A stretch of 41,627 nt of DNA from an uncultured Pelagibacteraceae bacterium (lineage in GTDB: Bacteria; Pseudomonadota; Alphaproteobacteria; Pelagibacterales; Pelagibacteraceae), in contig CACAZG010000004.1 in NCBI GenBank assembly GCA_902536975.1, forward strand, positions 1-41,627. The letters run 5' to 3'. Of the stretch, positions 1 through 8,730 are shown piece after piece; the first letter of the stretch is position 1; each line of letters begins with the position of its first letter. The position numbers and the translations under genes were made by a program. The notes under the pieces were generated by a model. The model was not told the DNA's origin and ran no database searches. It worked only from the letters and a program-made list of their open reading frames with translations.

Positions 1-369
1 GTATCTTGTGTGAATGCAGCTGCACAATTTGCTGGAATAGCAGCTCTAGATGGTCCAGACGACTCAATTAAAGATATGTTAGATAAATTTACTTTAAGAA
101 GAAATTTAATTCATACAGGTTTAAATGAATTACCAGGAGTAGAATGTAGTTTACCGGGTGGTGCGTTTTACGCTTTTCCAAATGTAAAAGGAACTGGAAT
201 GACAGGTGCTGAATTTTGTAAAAAAGCTATGCATGAAGCTGGAGTAGCAATAGTGCCGGGAACTGCATTTGGTCAAACTTGCCAAGACTATGTAAGATTT
301 AGTTTTGCCGCATCAAGAGATAACATACAGCAAGCCTTAGAAAATATAAGCAAGATGCTTTCTAAATAG
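1..369 (+). CDS. PLP-dependent aminotransferase (aspartate aminotransferase-like), C-terminal part, 5' truncated by window edge
   Basis: Frame is open from base 1 (VSCVNAAAQFAGIAALDGP...). C-terminal class I aminotransferase pattern LPGGAFYAFPN ... GVAIVPGTAFG ... VRFSFAAS. Confidence 0.85.
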   Translation, partial: VSCVNAAAQFAGIAALDGPDDSIKDMLDKFTLRRNLIHTGLNELPGVECSLPGGAFYAFPNVKGTGMTGAEFCKKAMHEAGVAIVPGTAFGQTCQDYVRFSFAASRDNIQQALENISKMLSK

Positions 370-407
370 ACTGTATTTTTTATAAGAAACTTCTATAATA
401 TTTGCTT

Positions 408-1781
408 ATGAATGAGATTGTTCAAACGGAATTAAAAAAAATTTTTAATGGGAGGTTTTCAACCTCAGAGTCTACAAGAGCAAACTATGCTAGAGGAGAA
501 GATACTTATGATCCAATTCTATCGAAAGCTGTCGTATTTCCTGAAACTAATGAAGAAGTTTCACAGTTATTAAAGTTATGTAATGAACACAAAATTCCGG
601 TTGTTCCTTTTGGTACTGGAACTTCTTTAGAAGGCCATGTTGTTGGAAATCAAAATGGAATAACAATTTCCCTTGAAAAAATGAACAAAGTATTGAGTGT
701 CAATGCTGAAGATTTCGATTGTAGAGTACAGGCAAATGTAACTAGAAAACAACTAAATGAATATCTTCGTGAGGATGGAGTATTCTTTCCAATAGACCCT
801 GGAGCAGACGCTGCTCTTGGCGGAATGGCTGCAACATCGGCATCAGGTACAATGGCTGTGAAATATGGAACTATGAGAACTGTAATATCAGGTTTAACAG
901 TTGTTCTTCCGAACGGAGATATTATTAAAACTGGAGCCAGAACAAAAAAAACTTCTGCAGGATATAATTTAACAAATTTATTTATTGGTTCTGAGGGAAC
1001 TCTGGGAATAATCACTGAAGTTCAATTAAGGTTATCTCCAATACCTGAAAGTATAATGAGTGCAGTGTGTTACTTTCCAGATTTAGACTCAGCAGTAAAA
1101 GCTGCTCAAGAGGTTATTCAATATGGTGTCCCAATAGCGAGAATTGAAATGCTAAATAAAGATCAAATGGAAATAAGTATAAAATATTCAAAATTAGATA
1201 ACATAAAAGCATCACCCACTTTATTTTTTGAATTTCATGGTAGTGAAAATTCAAACAATGAGTCAATAGGTATAGTCGAAGAGATTTCAAAAAGTAACGG
1301 TGGAAGTGATTTTCAATGGGCATCTTCACCTGAGGAACAGAAAAAATTATGGAAAGCAAGACATGATGTGTATTACTCAGTTAAAGCTTTGGGTAACGAT
1401 ATGAAGGTTTACTCCACAGATGTTTGTGTGCCAATTTCAAGATTAGTAGAATGTATTTCATGGGCAGAAAAAGAAGTACAAAAATTAGGATTAACTGCAC
1501 CAATGGTAGGACATGTAGGAGATGGAAATTTTCACTCAATAGTACTTTATGATCCAGATGATGAGGAAAAACAAAAAAAAATCCGACAATACAGTGATGA
1601 CTTAATTAATAAAGCTCTTGAACTCGAGGGAACGATTACAGGAGAGCATGGTATTGGACTTCAAAAGAAACATTATTTACTTAGAGAGCATCCAGATAAT
1701 GTACCTGTTATGAAATCTATTAAAAGATCATTAGATGTTAATAACATAATGAATCCTGGAAAAATCTTTGATTTAAACTAA
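408..1781 (+). CDS. FAD-binding oxidoreductase, D-lactate dehydrogenase / GlcD-type
   Basis: FAD_binding_4 and C-terminal FAD-oxidase features: PVVPFGTGTSLEGHVV, IDPGADAALGGMAATSASG, GHVGDGNFHS, GEHGIGLQKK. ATG at 408 preferred over the upstream TTG at 402. Confidence 0.88.
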   Translation: MNEIVQTELKKIFNGRFSTSESTRANYARGEDTYDPILSKAVVFPETNEEVSQLLKLCNEHKIPVVPFGTGTSLEGHVVGNQNGITISLEKMNKVLSVNAEDFDCRVQANVTRKQLNEYLREDGVFFPIDPGADAALGGMAATSASGTMAVKYGTMRTVISGLTVVLPNGDIIKTGARTKKTSAGYNLTNLFIGSEGTLGIITEVQLRLSPIPESIMSAVCYFPDLDSAVKAAQEVIQYGVPIARIEMLNKDQMEISIKYSKLDNIKASPTLFFEFHGSENSNNESIGIVEEISKSNGGSDFQWASSPEEQKKLWKARHDVYYSVKALGNDMKVYSTDVCVPISRLVECISWAEKEVQKLGLTAPMVGHVGDGNFHSIVLYDPDDEEKQKKIRQYSDDLINKALELEGTITGEHGIGLQKKHYLLREHPDNVPVMKSIKRSLDVNNIMNPGKIFDLN

Positions 1782-1790
1782 TCAAATTGT

Positions 1791-2744
1791 ATGAAAAAAA
1801 TTTTAGTTACTAGAAGATTGCTAAGATCTTGTGAAGATCGAGCAAAAGAAATGTTTGATGCAAATTTAAATTTAAATGATGAACTTTATTCACAAAAAAA
1901 ATTAATAGAAATGAGCCAAGGTTGTGATGGTATACTTTCAGCATTAACTGATAAGTTGGATGCTGACACAATTAATCAATTACCAGATAGTATAAAAATA
2001 CTTTCAAATTTTGCAGTCGGATTTGGAAATATTGATTTAGAGGCAGCAAAAAATAGAGGTATAGCAGTTACTAATACACCAGATGTTTTAACAGACGCTA
2101 CTGCTGAAATTGGAGTATTATTAATTTTAGGTGCATGTAGAAGAGCTTCAGAAGGGATTGAGCAAGCAAGACAAGGAGGATGGGTTTGGTCAGCTGATCT
2201 TTTAATTGGAAAACAACTGACAGGTACCAGATTAGGAATTTTAGGAATGGGAAGAATTGGACAAAAAATTGCAAAAGTTGCAAAATCTCTTGGTATGATA
2301 ATTCACTATCATAACAGATCAAAACTAACTGAAGATAAAGAGCAAGGTGCTATTTATCATGACAATCTTAAAGATCTTCTATCTGTATCAGATGTACTAT
2401 CTGTATGCTGTCCAGCATCAAAAGAAACAATTAATATGATTAATAAAGATACAATTGAATATTTACCAAAAGGAGCTGTTGTCACCAATGTTGCAAGAGG
2501 AGACATTATTGAAGATGAGGCAATGATTGATGCGCTCAACAGAAGAAAAGTTTATGCAGTTGGGTTAGATGTTTATAAAAATGAACCAAATTTAAACAAA
2601 GGCTATTACAAGCATAAAAGCGCTTTTATACTCCCCCATTTAGGCAGTGCCACTAAGGAAACTAGGACTGCGATGGCTAATTTAGCTATTGATAATATTG
2701 ACGAATTCTTCAAAACAGGAAACTGTAAAAATAAAGTAAATTAA
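1791..2744 (+). CDS. D-2-hydroxyacid dehydrogenase (glyoxylate/hydroxypyruvate reductase family)
   Basis: LGILGMGRIGQKIAKVAKSLGM Rossmann motif, VVTNVARGDIIEDEAM, LDVYKNEP, LPHLGSAT: D-isomer 2-hydroxyacid dehydrogenase signatures. Confidence 0.9.
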   Translation: MKKILVTRRLLRSCEDRAKEMFDANLNLNDELYSQKKLIEMSQGCDGILSALTDKLDADTINQLPDSIKILSNFAVGFGNIDLEAAKNRGIAVTNTPDVLTDATAEIGVLLILGACRRASEGIEQARQGGWVWSADLLIGKQLTGTRLGILGMGRIGQKIAKVAKSLGMIIHYHNRSKLTEDKEQGAIYHDNLKDLLSVSDVLSVCCPASKETINMINKDTIEYLPKGAVVTNVARGDIIEDEAMIDALNRRKVYAVGLDVYKNEPNLNKGYYKHKSAFILPHLGSATKETRTAMANLAIDNIDEFFKTGNCKNKVN

Positions 2745-2773
2745 CAATCTGAAGTTGTATTTAATTGAATATC

Positions 2774-2792
2774 AGTCATTTTTAAAATGACT
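2774..2792. promoter_or_regulatory. Perfect 9-bp inverted repeat upstream of the TRAP operon, possible operator
   Basis: AGTCATTTTTAAAATGACT, 9-bp arms around one central base; its right edge overlaps a -35-like ATGACT (2787-2792) with TAATAT (2811-2816) 18 bp downstream. Confidence 0.4.
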
Positions 2793-2836
2793 CTAAGTTA
2801 CATATGTGTTTAATATCCTGCAGTTAATTAACTAAA

Positions 2837-2842
2837 GAGGAG
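2837..2842 (+). promoter_or_regulatory. Strong Shine-Dalgarno for dctP-like gene
   Basis: GAGGAG 6 nt before ATG at 2849. Confidence 0.65.
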
Positions 2843-2848
2843 AAATAA

Positions 2849-3979
2849 ATGATTAAAGACAAAAACCTGAAGGTTAAAAAAACACCTTCAAGACGTAAGT
2901 TCTTTAAAGCTGCTGCTGCAACTGGTGTTGCTGCTGTAGCTGCATCATCTTTAGCTGCTCCAGCTGTTGCTGCTGAAAGAATTGAAGCATCAATGGTTGC
3001 TACTTGGGGAAGAGATTTTCCAGGTTTAGGAACAGGAGCTCAAAGATTTGCACAAAGAATCTCAGATATAAGTGATGGTAGAATCCAAGTTACTTATTAT
3101 GCAGCGAACGAAAGAGTTAAAGCATTTGACTCATTTGATGAAGTTGCATCTGGTAACTCTCAAATGTACCATGCTGCTGACTACTACTGGGTGAAGAAAG
3201 ATCCAGCTTGGGGTTATTTTACAGCGGTACCATTTGGTTTTACTTACACAGAAATGAATGCATGGATTAGATTTGCAGGTGGTCAAGAGTTATGGGATGA
3301 ACTAGCTGACAAATTTGGTCTTAAAAACTTTATGTGTGGAAGCACAGGGGTTCAAATGGGTGGATGGTTTAACAAAAAGATTAGAAGCCCTAACGACTTC
3401 AAAGGTTTAAAAATGCGTATGCCTGGTTTAGGTGGACAAGTAATAGGTAAACTTGGAGGATCTCCAGTTTCATTACCTGGTGGACAAATTTACGAAAACC
3501 TAGTATCTGGAGCAATTGATGCTACAGAGTGGGTAGGTCCATGGAATGATGAAGCTATGAAATTCCAAGAAGCTGCTAAATACTACTACTATCCTGGTAT
3601 GCACGAGCCTGGATCAATGTTAGCATGTGGAACAAACAAATCTTGGTTCACAAGCTTAAACAAATCTGATCAATTATTAATTGAAGCTGCTGCAGCAATG
3701 GAAAATGACGTAATGATGTCTGAGTACAATGCTAAAAATGGTGCGGCTTTAGCTAGATTGATCAATGATCATGGTGTTAAACTAGAGAAGTTTAGCGACA
3801 AGGTTTATGATGGCTTTGCATCAGCTGCTAACGAAGTGTTTGAAGAAACAAGAGCTAGCAGTGGTCTTGCTGAAAGAGTTCATTCGAGCTTCTTAAAAGC
3901 AAGAAAAGACATTGGATCTTGGACTAACTTGTCTGACTCACCTTACATTTCTCAAAGAAACAGAGCTTTAGGAATGTAA
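2849..3979 (+). CDS. TRAP transporter substrate-binding protein (DctP superfamily, TakP/lactate-like), Tat signal peptide
   Basis: Twin-arginine motif SRRKFFK plus hydrophobic stretch ending AAPAVAAE; DctP features MRMPGLGGQVIGKLGGSPVSLPGGQIYENLVSGAIDATEWVGPWND. Confidence 0.9.
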   Translation: MIKDKNLKVKKTPSRRKFFKAAAATGVAAVAASSLAAPAVAAERIEASMVATWGRDFPGLGTGAQRFAQRISDISDGRIQVTYYAANERVKAFDSFDEVASGNSQMYHAADYYWVKKDPAWGYFTAVPFGFTYTEMNAWIRFAGGQELWDELADKFGLKNFMCGSTGVQMGGWFNKKIRSPNDFKGLKMRMPGLGGQVIGKLGGSPVSLPGGQIYENLVSGAIDATEWVGPWNDEAMKFQEAAKYYYYPGMHEPGSMLACGTNKSWFTSLNKSDQLLIEAAAAMENDVMMSEYNAKNGAALARLINDHGVKLEKFSDKVYDGFASAANEVFEETRASSGLAERVHSSFLKARKDIGSWTNLSDSPYISQRNRALGM

Positions 3980-3999
3980 TCAAACTTAATTTGATAATT

Positions 4000-4028
4000 A
4001 AAAGGGCCCCTTTTGGGCCCTTTTTTTT
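4000..4028 (+). terminator. Rho-independent terminator between dctP-like and dctQ-like genes
   Basis: AAAAGGGCCC-CTTTT-GGGCCC followed by T8; GC-rich hairpin core and U tract. Confidence 0.85.
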
Positions 4029-4068
4029 ATTTTAAAATTAAGTATTACTAAGAAAAACTTAAATTCAT

Positions 4069-5058
4069 ATGAGTTCAGAAAGCAGCAAAATATCTTTATA
4101 TTTAAGAATTTTAAGCTACTCAGTATTAGCTTTCACCCTAGCATTCCTAATAAATAATGTTTTAACAGTTTGGAGTGATTGGCCTGGAGTTAAGAAAATT
4201 TTCTCTCATTATGAAATGTTTGGTTTCAAGAAAAAGGCACTTGATGGATCTGCTTTAAATTACGGTTTGATGCAAATTGGAGTATATTTAATATGCATAG
4301 TAGCAGTAATAATTTATGTTTTTAAAACTTACTCTCAAACTTTAGAACGAGACTCAGAGATATTATCAAAATTTTCAGCTTACTTGGTTAGATCATCTTT
4401 TTGGGCGGTCTTTTTAGTTGGTGTTGCAGATTTTATAATTTCGTTCATGGTTGTTGAAAGATTATGGGAAGCAATATTCAGTCCAGAAGTGAAAGCCTTT
4501 ATGGTGAAATCACCAGAAAGAATTACATTTATACATTTTCCAATTATATTAATTTCATTTGTAATTGGTTACTTTACAAAATCTGTTGGTTTTATTTGGT
4601 TAGCAGTTTTAGTTGTTGTCAGTGAATTCATAATTGTCTTATCTAGATTTATATTTTCTTACGAGCAAGCTTTTCAAGGAGATCTTGTTCGTTTCTGGTA
4701 TGCTGCACTATATTTATTTGCAAGTGCTTATGCTTTAATTCACGAAGGTCATGTTAGAGTAGATGTGTTATACTCCTCATTTAGTGAAAGAAAAAAAGCT
4801 TGGACAAATCTTTTAGGCTCTGCTCTTCTAGGTGTTCCACTTGTATTGATAGTTTTATTTTTAGGACTTAATGGAAAAGCAAGTATAATAAATGGACCGG
4901 TGGTTGCCTTTGAAGTTACGCAACAAGGATCAAATGGTTTATACCTTTTATATTTGATGGCTGTATACTTAGCAGTATTTGCAGTTACCATGCTTTTACA
5001 GTTTACGAGCTATTTCATGGGTAGTAGTTATAAAATTTTAAATGGTAAGGAAAATTAA
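4069..5058 (+). CDS. TRAP transporter small permease (DctQ) with long N-terminal membrane extension
   Basis: C-terminal half has a DctQ pattern (RFWYAALYLFASAYALIHEGHVRVDVLYSSFSERKKAW); N-terminal half is an additional multi-TM region. 329 aa. Confidence 0.8.
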   Translation: MSSESSKISLYLRILSYSVLAFTLAFLINNVLTVWSDWPGVKKIFSHYEMFGFKKKALDGSALNYGLMQIGVYLICIVAVIIYVFKTYSQTLERDSEILSKFSAYLVRSSFWAVFLVGVADFIISFMVVERLWEAIFSPEVKAFMVKSPERITFIHFPIILISFVIGYFTKSVGFIWLAVLVVVSEFIIVLSRFIFSYEQAFQGDLVRFWYAALYLFASAYALIHEGHVRVDVLYSSFSERKKAWTNLLGSALLGVPLVLIVLFLGLNGKASIINGPVVAFEVTQQGSNGLYLLYLMAVYLAVFAVTMLLQFTSYFMGSSYKILNGKEN

Positions 5059-5061
5059 AGT

Positions 5062-7713
5062 ATGGAACTATTTTTCTTAGCAGTTTTAGTCTTAATAATG
5101 ATAGTTGCTCTTGCTTCTGGATATCCTGTAGCATTTGCGCTTCCTGGTTCAGCTATAATATCAATTGGATTAGCCGCTTTTTTTGGATATTTATTTGAAG
5201 GTGATGCAGATGCTTATTTTGCAGTTGATGGTCCGATAGAATGGCTTGTTGCCGGTATTACAAACTTTAGAAGTAATTATTGGGACGTTGAAACTGACAC
5301 CCTAATTGCAATTCCTTTATTTATTTTTATGGGAATTATGCTGCAAAAATCCAAAATTGCAGAAGATTTATTAATAACAATGGGTCAATTATTTGGTCCA
5401 ATTCCTGGTGGTCTTGGTATTTCAGTAATTTTTGTTGGAGCATTGTTAGCAGCAACCACTGGTATTGTTGGTGCAACCGTTATTGCAATGGGATTAATTT
5501 CATTGCCTACTATGTTAAATAATAACTACGATAGGAAACTTGCTAGTGGTATCGTATGTTCATCTGGAACGTTAGGTCAAATAATACCCCCATCTATTGT
5601 TTTAATTATTATTGCTGACCAATTAGCTAGCGCATCAGATGTTGCAAATAACATCCGTCAAAATGATTACAAAGCAGTAACGGGAGAATTTAATATGCCG
5701 GGAGAATTTAGAGTTGGATCTTCAAGTGCTGGTGATATGTTCCTTGGTGCTCTTTTACCTGGTCTCGTTTTAGTTGCGCTTTACATGATCTATGTATTTT
5801 TCTATGCGAGAATAAAAAAAGGTGTAGCACCACCAGTTCCATTTAAAGGAGAATTTAATTTTAAATTTTGGTTACGAGTAATTGTTATAATTATTCCTCC
5901 TCTTGCACTTATTTTTGCAGTTTTGGGTTCAATCTTGATGGGTATAGCAACAGTTAACCAAGCTGGTTCAATTGGAGCAATTGGTGCAACGTTGATGGCT
6001 GGTTATAGATTATTTGAAGGTAAGAAAAGTGCATTTTATCCTTTAATTCTTATAATTGGATCATTAATACCTATTACTTTTCTTGCATCCACATATGAAC
6101 TTAATGTTAAAAATTTAGAAGAAAGAAATTTAGGTGCCATTTATGTTACCGCATTTTTTGTAGCAATACTCGTTTATGGTATTGCATGGAGTTTTTGGAG
6201 AACATTTAAAACTGAAAATGTTTTAAAAGAAGTAGTTACTGAGACATGTATTACTACTTCAATGGTATTTATAATCCTTCTTGGTGCTGCGATGCTTACA
6301 TCAGGATTTAGAGCATTTGGTGGAGAAGAATTAGTAAGAGATTTTCTTCAAGATTTACCAGGAGGTTTTTGGACACAGTTTGTTGTGGTCATGATTGTAA
6401 TTTTCTTGCTAGGTTTCTTTTTAGATTTTATTGAGATTGCAGTTGTTGTTGTACCAATAATTGCACCGATATTGCTAGCTGAAACAGGAGCAAATGTTAC
6501 AGCTGTATGGCTTGGAGTAATGATAGGTGTTAATTTACAAACTTCTTTCTTAACACCACCATTTGGATTTGCTTTATTTTATTTAAAAGGTGTAGCTCCA
6601 AAAGTGGTCCAAACATTAGATATCTGGAAAGGTGTTGTTCCTTTTATTATCTTGCAACTTATCGGTTTAGGAATTGTGGGCGCATACCCTAGTCTAGTAA
6701 ATTATTTACCAAACAGGGTTTATTTAACATCTAATGTTGCTCCACCGCCGATGAATCCAAAACTACAATATTGCTTACAAGAGTATAAATTTGCAAATTA
6801 TACTAATAATGCTGTTGCAATAAATAAAAGTATTACTGACTTTGACGACATAATTCTTGCAAATTTACCAGCAGATAAATTAAGTTATTTCCAACGCCAT
6901 GTTGATAATTCTAAGTACTCTTTTGAACTTGTTAATGAGGTTAAAAGTACAGAGACATTATATAATGATTATGCAGTCGATTATAGAGACTTACATTTTA
7001 AAACAAGAAAGAAACAAAAGAAAATTTTAAAATTAAATAAAAAGATAGATAAATATAAAGCTGAGATTAGAAACTTAGATGATGAAGATGTTTCAGATAA
7101 AAACAAGCTTGAACAAAAAATTGAAAATGTGAAACTAGAAATAGACGAGATAAGTAGTCAAATCCCAGAAGAATGGAAATCAAAAAATGATGAATTTAAC
7201 AAAATTAATAAAGCAAAAAATCTTGCGACAAGAAAATATCGAAAAACAGTTGATAATGCTTACGAAGATTTATTGTTGATTAAGAGTTTTATAAATGACG
7301 GTGAAAAATTTGAAGAATTAGAACAAGAAATGAAACTTCTTAAAAATAAAATAGATAATAGAGGCTACATTGATGCAATAGAGTTTATAGATAATATATT
7401 TGAAAAAGTCGGAGAAATTTCTGGATCCGATGAGTTTGCCGATAAATTAGATTATCTTATCACTTTAATGGATGAGGATGAAGTTGATTTTGAAAAACTT
7501 CAAACTTCAACGGTCGATACTATTGCATTATTTGAGCAAGAAGTTAGTTGGAGAAAAAATTTCAAGAAAAAATATATGGATAGAATAAATGCTCATGACA
7601 AAGTTATTAGTGAGACTATTGGATTAAGATTACAATCAAAACTTACAAAAGAACAAGCTATATATGTTTCAAAATGCAATTCTATCCACAGAGATATATC
7701 TTTAAACTTTTAA
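5062..7713 (+). CDS. TRAP transporter large permease (DctM) with a ~320 aa hydrophilic, coiled-coil-like C-terminal extension
   Basis: DctM motifs: ALASGYPVAFALPGSA, LFIFMGIML, GLGISVIFVGALLAATTGIVGATVIAMGLISLPTML, GTLGQIIPPSIVLII, LGFFLDFIEIAVVVVPII, NLQTSFLTPPFGFALFYLKG. After about 6757 the translation is highly charged K/E/D/N-rich. Confidence 0.92.
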   Translation: MELFFLAVLVLIMIVALASGYPVAFALPGSAIISIGLAAFFGYLFEGDADAYFAVDGPIEWLVAGITNFRSNYWDVETDTLIAIPLFIFMGIMLQKSKIAEDLLITMGQLFGPIPGGLGISVIFVGALLAATTGIVGATVIAMGLISLPTMLNNNYDRKLASGIVCSSGTLGQIIPPSIVLIIIADQLASASDVANNIRQNDYKAVTGEFNMPGEFRVGSSSAGDMFLGALLPGLVLVALYMIYVFFYARIKKGVAPPVPFKGEFNFKFWLRVIVIIIPPLALIFAVLGSILMGIATVNQAGSIGAIGATLMAGYRLFEGKKSAFYPLILIIGSLIPITFLASTYELNVKNLEERNLGAIYVTAFFVAILVYGIAWSFWRTFKTENVLKEVVTETCITTSMVFIILLGAAMLTSGFRAFGGEELVRDFLQDLPGGFWTQFVVVMIVIFLLGFFLDFIEIAVVVVPIIAPILLAETGANVTAVWLGVMIGVNLQTSFLTPPFGFALFYLKGVAPKVVQTLDIWKGVVPFIILQLIGLGIVGAYPSLVNYLPNRVYLTSNVAPPPMNPKLQYCLQEYKFANYTNNAVAINKSITDFDDIILANLPADKLSYFQRHVDNSKYSFELVNEVKSTETLYNDYAVDYRDLHFKTRKKQKKILKLNKKIDKYKAEIRNLDDEDVSDKNKLEQKIENVKLEIDEISSQIPEEWKSKNDEFNKINKAKNLATRKYRKTVDNAYEDLLLIKSFINDGEKFEELEQEMKLLKNKIDNRGYIDAIEFIDNIFEKVGEISGSDEFADKLDYLITLMDEDEVDFEKLQTSTVDTIALFEQEVSWRKNFKKKYMDRINAHDKVISETIGLRLQSKLTKEQAIYVSKCNSIHRDISLNF

Positions 7714-8730
7714 TTATTTTGTGATTTGATCAATTAATTTTGATCTTTTGTATAAACCAAGCTTTTCCGCTTTTGTTTTTAATTTTTCGTACTCAGATTT
7801 TAAATTTTCGGTTTTGATGTTTACTTTGTTACCAATTTCGACAAGAGAACCAATAATTGGATCAATTTCTAATGAACGTTTAGCATGTAAATCTTGAGTT
7901 GTTGATGGTTTATGACCCTTAATAGAAATCGCAGCATTTATTCTATCATCAATAGAAACATTAAATTTTACACCAATTTTTTCACCTACTTGTTGGCATT
8001 CCTCCATCAATTTTCTAACTACTTTCAACAATTCTGGATCATTTCCAATTTCATCTAAGGTTTTATCATAAAGAGCACTAATGATATTAAATGAGCAATT
8101 ACCCCAAAGTTTTATCCAAATTTCATCTCTTAAATTGCTTTTTTGAGGAGCTTTTAAGCCTCCTTCAATTAATAAATCAGCAATGATCTTAAGTCTTTCT
8201 GATTTAGATCCATCAGGTTCACCAAGTGTAAATCTTTCTCCTCCATTATGTTTTATTATACCTGGTTCGGTTATTTCAGCTGCGGGGTAAACAACGCAAC
8301 CAATAGCTCTTGCTGGATCTAAATGTTTCCATATTTTTCCCTCGGGATCCACACTATCAATATGATGGTTATCTAAATTCGTTCCAGTATTTGCTTTATA
8401 AAAATACCACCAAGGAAGGCCATTTACAGCTGATATAATCGAAGTTTTTTCTCCAATAATATTTTTTAGTGAATCAACAATATTTGAAATTGCATGAGCC
8501 TTTACAGAAATAAATATATAGTCTTGTACATCTAATGTTTTGGGATCATCGGTTACTTTTAATTTAAAGTTTTCAGACCTACCCTCTTTAATTAATGTCA
8601 ATCCATTTTCTTCTATCGCTTTTTTGTGTGGTCCTCTTGCTATAAGAGATAAATCTATATTTGTTTTACTTAAACAAGTTGCCAAATATCCACCGATAGA
8701 TCCTGCACCAAATATACAAATTTTTGCCAT
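7714..8730 (-). CDS. 2-dehydropantoate 2-reductase family (ketopantoate reductase-like)
   Basis: N-terminal ICIFGAGSIGGYLATCL; KAHAI, NGLPWW, EIWIKLWGNCSFN motifs of the ApbA/PanE family. Confidence 0.82.
   Translation of the reverse strand: MAKICIFGAGSIGGYLATCLSKTNIDLSLIARGPHKKAIEENGLTLIKEGRSENFKLKVTDDPKTLDVQDYIFISVKAHAISNIVDSLKNIIGEKTSIISAVNGLPWWYFYKANTGTNLDNHHIDSVDPEGKIWKHLDPARAIGCVVYPAAEITEPGIIKHNGGERFTLGEPDGSKSERLKIIADLLIEGGLKAPQKSNLRDEIWIKLWGNCSFNIISALYDKTLDEIGNDPELLKVVRKLMEECQQVGEKIGVKFNVSIDDRINAAISIKGHKPSTTQDLHAKRSLEIDPIIGSLVEIGNKVNIKTENLKSEYEKLKTKAEKLGLYKRSKLIDQITK

Noticed and set aside
650-1015. 121 aa minus-strand ORF inside the FAD-dehydrogenase gene
   Set aside because: Antisense shadow of a conserved coding region.
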